NCBI GenBank assembly: GCA_963513935.1
Contig: OY740774.1
Span: forward strand, 96,231,668 to 96,295,667
DNA length: 64,000 nucleotides
Origin: Aphrophora alni
Taxonomy: Eukaryota; Arthropoda; Insecta; Hemiptera; Aphrophoridae
Reading direction: 5' to 3'
Each line of letters starts with the position of its first letter. Position 1 is the first letter of the stretch. A program made the translations under genes and the position numbers. Of this stretch, positions 23,830 through 34,974 are shown piece by piece. Below the pieces are notes generated by a model. It saw nothing but the letters and a program-made list of their open reading frames with translations. It was not told the origin of the DNA and made no database searches.

Positions 23830-24890
23830 AAAATATAAAAATTTAAAAAAATTCTCCCAAATATATATACGTAGTTCAAATGATAATCTTTAGAGCCTTT
23901 CCATAAAAATGTAAATTGTCCATTTTTATATATAGTCTAAATCTTGCTTTGATTGTGCCGTAACTATGTCCGTAAATAAGGTAAGTCGTATTTAACGAGA
24001 GCAGTTACGGTGAATTTATTATTGACGTTAATATTCTAATGTTAATGCCCGTAGTACAAATTCAGGGTGAATACATTTTATAACGCTTAGAAAAGGTTAC
24101 ATAAATATTCATGAATACACTCAAAAATATAAATTCATTACTATATATCCAGATTCACTTTAATGTCTTGTGGTAAAAAGTAATCGGTATGTTATTCTAA
24201 TAACAAGTTACGATGTGCTCGTAAAAAACCAATAGATATTATTTATACAGTATTGATAAAGATTGATTTGCAATTTTTACGTTTATATAGCCATTTATTT
24301 GATGTAAATATTTAATTATTAAGAAGAAAAGACATTGATAAAGACCAAAGTTGCGTATCGATATTCTGTATATGTAAACATTACTTTGTTGTTACATTAT
24401 CACCGTGACACCATTATACTCTTTTACATAGTTATTTATACAATTTCCTCTTAAGAAATCAACCGTAAATTATTGATTTAGAATTTAATTACTTTCTTTA
24501 ATATAACACTAAATGCAATATAAGTGAAAAACAAGTAGGCGTAAAATCTCTTGGAACAATGGTTCATGTTCTAGTATTCATAGAAGTTTAATTAGGAAAA
24601 TATAGCTGAGGTTGTTTTTTACACCTTCTTAGTAGAATCTGCTGAACTATTCAAAGAATTTTCTTATTAGATAAGCATTAATTTTGACGTAAAATAAATT
24701 AACATAACATTTTTACACTTTACTAGAAAGTACATTTACCTCATTTCCACAGTACTTTTATTAACTTCAATAATGTTTAGTATAATAATCAAATTGACAC
24801 TAGTTTAACATTGTATCTACTAACAATTCTTTAGCTCAAGCGTTAATTAAAAGATGATAAGTAATTGGTTTACGTAATGGATCAAGGATT
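23830..24890. other. AT-rich intergenic sequence
   Basis: Nothing recognised. Confidence 0.55.
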
Positions 24891-24894
24891 ATAG

Positions 24895-25000
24895 TCGAGG
24901 TTTAAAAACGTCATTCTTCACGGACACAACGACTGAAATAACAAGGTGGATTATTCTCAAATTAAAGTGAAACACTATCAAGATTAAAAAAGCATTTTCC
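24895..25000 (+). repeat. dispersed repeat family D, partial copy
   Basis: About 100 bases in the same order as 18185-18280: TCGAGGTTTAAAAACGT, ACAACGACTGAAATAACAAGG, then GGATTATTCTCAAATTAAAG and ACACTATCAAGAT. More diverged than the 18.2 and 59.2 kb pair. Confidence 0.4.
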
Positions 25001-25009
25001 TTGCTTAAC

Positions 25010-25915
25010 GATGAATTGCATTTATTATAAAGACAAAATCTTTTCAATGATATATGAGAATTTTAAAAAAATTATAAACGTCAATATTTATATAATAACA
25101 ATTCTGTAAAACATAATATGTGGCTATATATAGTGAAAATACGAGTATATAACATGAACATAATTACGTAAATGTTAAGATATCAAAATATTTAGAAAGT
25201 TTTCTTAATTATCTGAATATCTTAATTATTAATTATCTTAATATCTCGGGTTCGAGTATATATAGAAACACAGAACAAACGATTTTTTTTTTAGAAATTG
25301 ACGTCCTCTATGAGTGATTAGTCGGACGCCATAACCTCGACAATTTCAAAAGGTTAAATTTCAGCATATTGAAATAAATATCTTATTTATTTCGACATAA
25401 TATTTTTTAAGTCTTTCTAGAAAGCTGTCAGAATCAATACACATAACTAACTATCGAAACCATCCTCGTAAATGTTAACTCTTGAACTAAAATAGGTTTG
25501 TTATTATTTATTTACCTTCCAAATTGTTATCTATGTTGTTTTATCCAAAATATTTCTCTTGCTATGGATTTTTCTTCCTGTCATTATATATTAAATTTCA
25601 TATTAAAAATTCCTGTAGTGATATTTTCTAATTAGGTTAAACGACCATTTGAAAAGAATTAATGAAACGAAGGTTTTTTAAAACTCACACTTTGAAATTA
25701 GTTGTTTAAATCTATTAACTAGATGAGTGTATAAATACAAAATGAACCTAATTAAAACAAAAGGTTGTTTTGTTTTTTTTTTTTATTTACGTGACTAATG
25801 GTTTATTACAATTTAAAACTTTTGTTTGTTTCATTTTGTCACTCTGCCTAGCAGTAAAAAGATTAATTCTATTCACATGAGTTTTTAAACTGTTTTAAAA
25901 CAACTGATATTACCG
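25010..25915. other. AT-rich intergenic sequence
   Basis: Nothing recognised. Confidence 0.55.
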
Positions 25916-25928
25916 TACTATGTACGAT

Positions 25929-26435
25929 TATACAGATACACTTTCAAAAGTCCCTTATCACACTTGGGAATAAACAAAATAACAAAAAACAAAAAAATAA
26001 TAAATAAAAACTAGATTAGCATAGTTTTCATTCATGTATCATTATAAAAAAAATTTGTATCTACAATTATTATTTAGTTAATATGTTAAGATAATTAGTT
26101 TAGGGATGATTATGTTGTAAATTCTAAAACATCTTTGTTTGTTAGAGGATTGGGCCTTCCCCATTCCAGGTAACAGTACAGGTGTTTGAACTGTCAACCC
26201 TATTGTTGATAGGTCAATGCACCAGAGGAGTGGGGTAGAGAGCTGGTCACTTTAGTTGTAAATAGTTTTAATTTAGTCTTTGTTAAGATTCCCTCTGAAG
26301 ATGACAACTTTGTTGTTGTAATAGCTATAAGGGTCTAATAGGAATAAACATTTTACTTTTGACAAAAATTTTAGTTTTTTGTTATTTTGTTTATTCCCAA
26401 GTGTGGTAAGGGACTTTTTAAAGTGTATCTGTATA
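25929..26435. mobile_element. 507-bp element with about 62-bp terminal inverted repeats
   Basis: Left repeat 25929-25990 and right repeat 26374-26435 are reverse complements with about three mismatches. They start TATACAGATACACTTT and include AGTCCCTTATCACACTTGGG. The interior has no open frame, so the element is non-autonomous. It carries a decayed hammerhead-like motif at 26295-26330. A 12-base direct repeat, TATGTACGATTA, occurs at the left edge (25919-25930) and 31 bases past the right repeat (26466-26477), which may be an insertion footprint. A short MITE-type DNA element would also fit the structure, but then the hammerhead-like motif would be coincidence. Confidence 0.7.
26295..26330 (+). 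ncRNA. decayed hammerhead-like motif
   Basis: Core CTGAAGA, extra T, stem II GACAAC/GTTGTT with loop TTT (6 bp, like the 20.7 kb copies), then GTA where GAA is needed and ATAGCT in the stem III place. The core mutation predicts loss of activity. Flanking CCCT and AGGG could form stem I with two unpaired bases. Confidence 0.35.
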
Positions 26436-26520
26436 TATTGTCACCACAGTTCTCTGGTCTTTGTTTATGTACGATTAAATGAGAACATAACGTATATCTG
26501 CGAATTATATATATATATAC

Positions 26521-26522
<2 letters not shown>

Positions 26523-26589
<67 letters not shown>
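26523..26589. repeat. (AT)n microsatellite
   Basis: Long AT run, with a shorter one at 26505-26519 just before it. The YIYIYI open frame across it is an artefact. Confidence 0.95.
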
Positions 26590-26592
<3 letters not shown>

Positions 26593-26802
26593 AATTACTT
26601 ATTGTCAAAGTAAAGGGTTTCAATAACACTTGGTAGAGTATATTTAATTATTGGACAAACAAACTCATCAAAGCGGTTGTAATTGAAAAATTAAAAGAAA
26701 GAAACAAAACATAGGTAAGCTTCTTACCTTTTTCTTTCCTAAGCTACTAATCACATACCTATTATTTTATATTAATAACCACTAAAAAACAACAACCATA
26801 TA

Positions 26803-26842
26803 AACACCGACCATATGGGTGACCATATAAACACCGATTTCA
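26803..26842. repeat. short tandem duplication
   Basis: ACCATATAAACACCGA occurs twice within 40 bases, separated by a short CCATATGGGTG stretch. Confidence 0.7.
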
Positions 26843-27214
26843 GAAATATACATAAATGAATATTTTAAAGTAACATCGAAATTATTGGTCCAATTATCAT
26901 TTAAAATTTGAACCAATTTTATTAACTTGATTCTTCAAATTATGTCATATCTTATAAAATACTTCCTTTAGAATAACTAAGGTTTATCACAAACACCCTA
27001 ACCTCAGGATCCTTCTGGAAGTAATAACTGCTTTTATTCATTTTTAAATGCACGAGTATAACAAAATTTATGGTTCCGTAGAAACAAAACGACATTTAAA
27101 AAAGAGACAATAACCATTACGTAAAAAAAATATCCACTAACTAAAAAATAAAAATAAAAATTCTACTTTAGTAACTTTTTTTTTTAAAGTAATGGTGTAT
27201 AACTTAACTGTTTC

Positions 27215-27535
27215 CAAGTTATTTCAGTGGAATTGCATTGAACTTATTGCAGTAATTCCTTTCAATACTGTCATTGTGATATAATGAGTTCCATGAAAAC
27301 AGCATTCCACTAATGCTATGTAAGGAATTTCTGAACATACCAGTGTTAAACTTAATTGCTGTATTTAAGGGAATGTAGGATATTGTTAGTATTTTTATAG
27401 TTTCAAAATATCCTAATTTTAGGTACTTTAGTATATAAATAAATGTGATCTTATAAATAAAGTAAAATAGCGTATCTCTATATGTTTATTGTAAAAACAA
27501 CAATTAAAATAAATGTTTAATAAACGTTCTCACTC
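27215..27535 (+). repeat. dispersed repeat family C, copy 2
   Basis: Same order of blocks as 23515-23825, centred on the AACAGCATTCCACTAATGCT match. The two copies are 3.7 kb apart on the same strand. Confidence 0.6.
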
Positions 27536-27539
27536 ACCG

Positions 27540-28535
27540 ATGGTCAAAATTAAAATAACCAAAATCACGTGCAACCAAAATATCATTAGTATTTGTCGAT
27601 CATAAAGTGAAAAGGAAACATGTCCCACTTGGGAAACGATTTTATACATTAAAAATGGAAATAAACTTGGTTTTCTTGTGGAGTAAACATGTCCTCTTCG
27701 TAAATCGCAATTGCTGAATATCGAGCCTTAATTAGTTAGTTATTTAAAATATATATATAAAATGCATTGTATTATATAAAAGACTGAAGGATGTTTATGA
27801 AGTAGTTATTCAGAAATTGTTATATATTTTAAGTATAATTATTTGCGATTCAGACTTTATGTTTTTGCTGTAAACATTAAAGGTGAAGGATTAAGGTAAC
27901 ATTGACCTTTAGATATCTCATATATGTTTCACTGTAACTACGACTAAACTACTTGGTAACATCGTGGCTAGTATACAAAAACAAATTGGAAAAGTGTACA
28001 TAGCTCAATTTAAATTATATTTGCCACAGACGATAAATGTTACTGACGTACCCTTCAAAGTCTTGTAACGCAACCCATAATGCATATCAACGTCTGACGT
28101 AGTCTGTGCATAAAATGTAGGGGCTTTAGCAAATCGTATCAGAAATTAGAATCTTAAACGTTGAACATAATAACTTACGAACAGACTGTAGTGCAGGAAG
28201 GATGAACGAATGCTATATATTGAGGTTGATTCCGTAAATGCGTTTTATTGTATTGGTTGATTGCTATAATGATTGTTGATATGGAAAAATAATATTTTCT
28301 AATTAATTTGTTTTAATAAAGATGACTTCTAAATCTATGCTACACTATTTTATTTATAACGTATTAATACCTTATTTTGTTAGCTTGATATGTATTGCAT
28401 CTATTGAATTTCATTATATATATATTATAAAAATATTATAATAATTATATTATATTATAAATATTTTTTATAAAAATATTATATTATAAAAATTAAAAAT
28501 TTTAACTCATTTTAAATAAATGTAGATCAAAAACT
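27540..28535. other. AT-rich intergenic sequence
   Basis: Nothing recognised; 28400-28500 is built from imperfect ATATTATAA-type units. Confidence 0.5.
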
Positions 28536-28540
28536 CGAAA

Positions 28541-28640
28541 AAATATCTCACAAAAACTACGTTTATTCAATCAATCGCGTTTCAACGACAGAATCGCCAT
28601 CTTCAGTGATACACGAGCTACAATAAGAAAACTATAACAC
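28541..28640 (-). mobile_element. diverged single copy of the 20.7 kb hammerhead-bearing element
   Basis: Minus strand order matches 20680-20900: GTTATAGTTT, GTAGCTCGTGTATCACTGAAG, stem II, TGTCGTTGAAACGCG, and TTTTTGTGAGA at the end. The motif (28566-28614) has stem II GGCGAT/GTCGTT with loop TCT. Two bases differ from the 20.7 kb stem but pairing is kept through G-U and U-G pairs. Stem III reads ACGCGA instead of ACGCGT, which breaks its closing pair, and stem I is reduced to ATCA/TGAT. Probably inactive. Confidence 0.6.
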
Positions 28641-28893
28641 CCTTGCTATTAATTTTAACTCATTGCCATTACTGCATTAGACATTAAAAAATAAATATTT
28701 ACACAAATAATATAGAAGAAAATACGCAATAAGAACCAGCCGCTATTAAAAACAATACATTATTTATGAATATACATTTACATTTTATTAACTATTAATC
28801 TGACAACACATTAAATAAGAATGGAGAGTAAGTTTTAACTAATATTGCTTGTTTAAGAGTTTTCTTACCCAACATCAATAGGTCAATGTTAAA

Positions 28894-28934
<41 letters not shown>
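28894..28934. repeat. (ATT)n microsatellite
   Basis: Thirteen or so uninterrupted ATT units. Confidence 0.95.
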
Positions 28935-28935
<1 letters not shown>

Positions 28936-29672
28936 TTATTTATTTATTATGACCCAGTCCCGTTATGGTATTATATTTGATTAAAAAATACCTTACAAAT
29001 TAACCTTTATAAGTTACATTATATTCACAATAATATAGTTCAACGTTATTATATAATTACCAGTGTTTAACCTTATTTATTCAATGGCACTTGTATGTAA
29101 TTAATGTGACAAAAGTGATAATATAAGGTTAGTAATAAACTGTAAGACGACTCCGCTCTGTCAAATAATTACCGTCCTTTTGTGAGCATTGCCGGCTTTT
29201 ACCACAAGCTTTGTTATTATATGTCCTTTAATTAAAACACTATACACTTTATAAGTTTCAGGTAGAATACGATGGTAACAAATGAATACTATTTAAACAT
29301 TTTAATCATGCAAAAATAGAATACATGATAAAAAGACACTAAACTGTGTCAATTCCATAAAATAAAACATTATCATATAGATTACCTGGTTCTGCAAATT
29401 TTGGTTATTTTTTTAATGATATTTTATTACATACCTTATTTCATAAGGCACATATCTATTCTTCAATGAGGCTATCACTTTTACAAGGAAAACTCACAAT
29501 TAATTTAAAAACTAAAAAATCCTCCAATTTATGGGTAACAAATAATGGCATTTTATTTTTATTTTTTTAAATTCTTGTCTCATAATAGGATATGGGAATC
29601 GCGTATGGTTTGACGCATGCGCATTACATCATTTCTATTACGAATACGATAAACAAACAAGAGATTTTGTAA

Positions 29673-29674
<2 letters not shown>

Positions 29675-29731
<57 letters not shown>
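29675..29731. repeat. (AT)n microsatellite
   Basis: Uninterrupted AT run. Confidence 0.95.
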
Positions 29732-29732
<1 letters not shown>

Positions 29733-30472
29733 GGCAGGTTTGCCTAGTTGTCCATATATCTTGTCCCCTGACCAAACCTGTAGTAGGTTTTTGCAAAATC
29801 GAATATTAATGAATCACAGTGTGCAGACTCCATTTTGGGCACTAATTCAGTATTATTATTACATTGATAAATATATGGAGGAATGGTAGCATTTCACGAT
29901 CTGTCATTGAAGCTACAAACCAAGGTATGTGTGTAATAAACGATTAACACCCCTCCCCCCCCCCAAAATTATCTGTAACAGCTAAGCTAAATAACAAATG
30001 CAAAATGTGAAAAATTACATGTTATTGAAACAGAATTATACAGAACTGTATTATTTAACGAGTAATTACAACTAAGATAAGAACGTTTAGAAAATAGCTC
30101 TCGTTGTTAACTCAACTTGTACACGCGTGGGCTACAGATAAAACCCGGTTTGTTTATTATTTTAGTACATGAAGGGAGGTGAGTTTCAGGGGCTTAAAAA
30201 AAAACAGTTAAAACAATCATGAACTATCCACTGGGGTTTTCTGCATTTGTACGATATATAGTTTACATTTGGTTGTGTTTGCTACAGCACGATTTTTGGC
30301 GATATATATTTACAAAGTTACAGCAACTTTAAAAACGGTAAAGTAAGTGAAATCTTTCTCATGTTAATTCTACCTTAGATATTTACAAAATAATATTTTT
30401 TTTTTACATAATATTTACTTTTTAAAATTTATAACTAACATAGGACTTTTATTAGCCCTTATTGTTATTTCA

Positions 30473-30477
<5 letters not shown>

Positions 30478-30567
<90 letters not shown>
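30478..30567. repeat. (AT)n microsatellite, about 90 bases
   Basis: Longest AT run in the window. Confidence 0.95.
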
Positions 30568-30571
<4 letters not shown>

Positions 30572-33369
30572 AACTGTTGAAATTATCCGTTAAATTATAT
30601 TGTTTAATGTTTCATTACATAATTTTGAATACCTTGAAGTTATAATTATTACAATATATATTACAAAGGAGTAAAGAGTAATATTGTTGTCTTTAAAAAA
30701 TAACAATATTTTTTCAAACTGCTGAAAGAGGAGTATAATTATTAAACATCTGGTAAAAATATCAATAGAAAAATGATAATTAGGCCTAGCAAGTATCTTA
30801 TATTTTAATTGATGTAATTCAAGTACATTGTGTTTTTAGTTTAATTTTTCAATTTTGTATATATATCAATATATAAGAATTAACAGTTAGATGTTTTTTT
30901 AGACTGTAAAGTAACCATTTTATATTGCGTCAATGAATAATTGATAGGCCCCAAAGGCGGATTAAACATTTATGGTGTGTAACGCTTATTGGATTGTGAA
31001 TATATAATGAAATACCAACGTTATTTCGTCGATTGGTTACGATTACTTATTGTCATTACTTTGATGTAGAATTAATAAATAATGCATATTTCGTGTATAA
31101 ATAATCCATATGAAACATCGTGCATATCATTTTGACGTTATAGTTAATTAATTTAAGTTTTTAACAAAAAACGAAAATTTTTATACTAATATAAACTGCT
31201 AATGTCGTTTTCAAAACCACTGGTGTATAATTTAAACTATCAAATGGTTCTAAAATACCACTCTAATCTACAATCTATAAAACAGTATTTTTTTAAACTC
31301 TAGATTTATTATACTTTATTATTAAAACAGGATATTAAGATTATTTCATGTTCACGTTATGTAATTATAATACAAGAAGAATAATACATCGGTACTTTAT
31401 TCAAAACAATTAACATAATTTAATATACTTTAATGAACAAAGTGAATCGCAAATATTGACTCAAATTCTACTTTCTCCCGATAGTACATTATTCATAAGG
31501 AATGTAAAAACAAACCGAGGAAGACAACGCAATGTTACTGATTACGAACTTATACAATCATATGTAAGCAAACATTGTATTTCACTGTATAATATTATAA
31601 TGTTTTAATTGTAACAAATAATAATCCACTTATCACACATTTAATTACAACTCGTACAACACATCTATAATAATAAAAGTAAATATCACATATTTTATTG
31701 CAAAACCCTTAAGTTCTTGTAAAAAATGTATAAAACATGATAAAAAATAAATTTTAACTAAAGGATAACAATAGATGCTTCAATTTTGTTTTATTACTGA
31801 TATGATATTTAAAACACTGAATTGTATAGTTGATTAAATAAACCATCTATTATAATATAACGTCATTTTAGTTGGAGTTAATTTGCTTTACAATGTTTAG
31901 CTTTGACAACAAGTTATACAATATCTGTTTTGTTGAGCTTATGTTTTAGAAAGAAGTAGGAATTTATGTATTATATGTAATCTAAAGCTCTATTTTCTTG
32001 TACGAGTGTGCAACAACAACGTTTATAATTGCAATTATTTTGAAGATAAACATAAACTTTTCATGATAATTTAAAAACCAATAAAATATGTATTATTTTG
32101 TCCATAAAGTCGTTAACAGAATTATTGCAGAAGAAGTGGGGGGGGGGGAGATACTTCAATAAAGATACTTCAGCAATTTTTATTTCACTTCAAAAACTAA
32201 AACGATTACTAAAGTTCTTGAAATCTTCAATAAAACTTAACGAACTTGGAACGTGACGAAGTTGGGAAAACGTCTAAAAGTTTTAGTCAACTAAAATAAA
32301 ATATTAAAACCATTTTTGAAATTAATATAATTATTTATTCAAACATGGGTAATTCCTCAATTTTAGCAGAAAGATTATTATATTTTGGTGACAATACATT
32401 TCCATTAAATAACATTTTTGAGGTGAAAACTAAAATTATAAGTACTTTACAAGTTTATTAACTCTTTAATGGGCTGAGTTATGTGGTATTTATTTAGTCC
32501 CTTTTAATTTGCTACTGGAGGGTATAAATAATTTCAAAACGTAACTGGTTGAAAATATTTAAAATTAAGTTCGCATCGTTTATTTTGTGAAAGTATTATT
32601 AAGACGAAAACATTTGTAAATTTATTTGAGTTTCCTTTGAACTTCGTTGTTTAAATTGTACGGATTTGAGGTGGTAATTTACAGTATAAGAAATATTCAC
32701 TATATTTTATAAATTAAGCGAAATTTTGGAATATTACTTTTTTCGATGTTTGTGCGAGCGTATAACATATTAGGTGTAAAAATAACAAAAATAATAAATT
32801 GGTCACTTTTCTTATAACCGAATATATTATGACATTTTTACAAAATACAGCTAGAACTATCGTCTCCAAAACAACAACAACCACAACACCGTCACTAATT
32901 TAAAAACGATTAGAAATTTAGGAATGAAGATTATAATTTTTTTCTAGTGGTAAAAATGTATGTTTATAATGTATTCACATCCCTGTTCATCGAGTTACAG
33001 GTTTAGAAAAATCGAATATAAAGTTTTTGATCAATAATATTTGTAAAGAATGTAATCCATTTTTTGTAATTCAAACAATATAAACTGTAAAAAAATTAAC
33101 GATTAATTGTTAGACAAAATAACATATTTTATTATTATTGTTATATTTTATTTACTACCATAATATCCTTACATAATTGAATTATGGAAATTGGGTTATT
33201 GGATATCATTTCTGAACACTAAATTTGGATGAAAATTTACATATAATTGTGATATGAATATTTCAAAGTATTTTTTAAATTTTTAACGATAAAAAAATAT
33301 TAATTCACGAGTCAATCAAAAATAGAAAATGATATTGTACGTGTGAGACACTAATACACAGGTAAATGG

Positions 33370-34780
33370 TATATATATATATATATATATAAATTAGTAA
33401 ACAACTACAAGCTAATACGGGAAAATGGTAGCGGTACACAGTATATAAACGTAATGCAGTATGTAATTAGACATATCTCAGTATATATAAATTTATATCA
33501 TTCATGAATATTATTGTTCTCTGTATTTCAAATGTATATTTTATTATTTGCTGCAAGTAATATTTGTTAGATGATGTAATTTAACTATAAAATGAAACGT
33601 CAGGTATCTACATTTGCTCTTGAAAAACATTTTTAAACTGTCGAAAAACAGTAACGTTCGAACTCCAAAATTGAAACTTAAAGGAAATTATTATTTTTTT
33701 TATGTAAAATATAGTTTCATCTTACCAGCAGAGATCCACTCGATCTGATTGAGCTCTATTTTTTATGAAATTGTAGTTGTTTTATGTACGGATTTATTTT
33801 AAAGAATAAAAGAGGTTATGTTTTTTTAATAAACAAAGATATGGTAACATTGGATACTAAATTTATATTAAGTATATAATTGCAATAACAATCACATATA
33901 TTAATTAGAAAATTACAATATAATTACTTTTTGTAGTTGTAAATTAATTAAAATTGTGGTTTTTGCCTAATTATAAAAAAAAATTCAAAAATTATTTGTA
34001 CAATAATTTATATACATAACAAACCACTGGTATTAGAGAATTTTGACTTATACATATTAGAATGAAATAAAACGTAAAATTTTGCTATAACGCGTAAATT
34101 TCATGTATAATTTTGTAAATATTGAAAAATAATATTTTCACTTTTATAAATATAATATTATTATCCATTGATTATTATATTTTATCAGGGTATTTCTATA
34201 GATGTAATTATATTTAATGATAGGCCTACATTATATTGGTTTAGTGTTATGTATTTAAAAAATTTAATGTGTTACTGTGTTGGTATGTGTTCACGTGTAT
34301 AAGCAGTTCCAAATAATGTGAGGTGTCGGCTTTAAAATTCCACCAGTGAGTTTAAAAAATACTGGCGCTATTAAGAACATTTTAGAAATTCTAATATTAT
34401 TTCATATAAACAACATAAGCCATTAAATTTATTTTTTTAATTTATAATAATCAGATTTATATGGTACATTAAAATACTTATTTTTAAATTATACCACAAA
34501 ATTAAAAATATAATGATTTTATGTTATAATAATACAAATTGAACATGTACTCACAAAACTAGAGAGTTTGTATTAAAACATTAAGGGGAAGATAAAACTT
34601 AAACATAAACATTAAATCAACGCTAATTTTCCTCCGGGGCACAATAGTGAAGAATAAATCTCTACCTTAAGCCTCTAGTAATCTTATCTGTGAAATTTAT
34701 TAGAGTTTTAAGTAGGCAGATACATCACTGACAAGGTATTCTGTACGAGTTTAGTTGTATCTTTATATATAAAACGTACC
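33370..34780. other. AT-rich intergenic sequence
   Basis: Short (AT)n run at 33370-33391. Nothing else recognised. Confidence 0.55.
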
Positions 34781-34790
34781 ATAACGTAAT

Positions 34791-34967
34791 TATTTCGCTC
34801 ATGTCTTATAAACAACAATATTTTTATTGAATACATATTCGTATTACATTTTATTGTATTCAGTATTCATAGTTAGACATAATCCTATTTATACTGAATA
34901 CAATAAAATGTAAAACGAATATGTATTTAATAAAAAATATTGTTATTTATAAGACATGAGTGAAATA
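34791..34967. repeat. fold-back (arms about 76 bases)
   Basis: Left arm 34791-34866 and right arm 34891-34967 are reverse complements with a few mismatches, around a 24-base loop. Sequence is unrelated to the 18.6 kb fold-back and holds no hammerhead-like core. Could be a MITE-like or hairpin-forming element. Confidence 0.85.
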
Positions 34968-34974
34968 AGTAACA

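Larger units (their letters stand above)
28640..33360. other. AT-rich intergenic sequence with long (AT)n tracts
   Basis: (AT)n runs at 29675-29731 and 30478-30567, a C-run near 29950 and a G-run near 32140. 29590-29930 is somewhat less AT-rich, with a GCATGCGCAT block and a strong 5' splice-site-like CCAAG/GTATGTGTG at 29924; a 26-codon ATG frame (29809-29889) lies between. No gene can be named. Confidence 0.5.

Noticed and set aside
25245..25262. GGGTTCGAGTAT as a tRNA B-box
   Set aside because: No A-box or cloverleaf pairing upstream; no tRNA gene seen anywhere in the window.
26379..26636. open frame ending in Tyr-Ile repeats
   Set aside because: Starts in the terminal inverted repeat and runs through (AT)n; not a protein.
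28892..28940. regular spacing resembling a CRISPR array or satellite
   Set aside because: It is a simple ATT microsatellite; no spaced repeats with unique spacers occur in the window.
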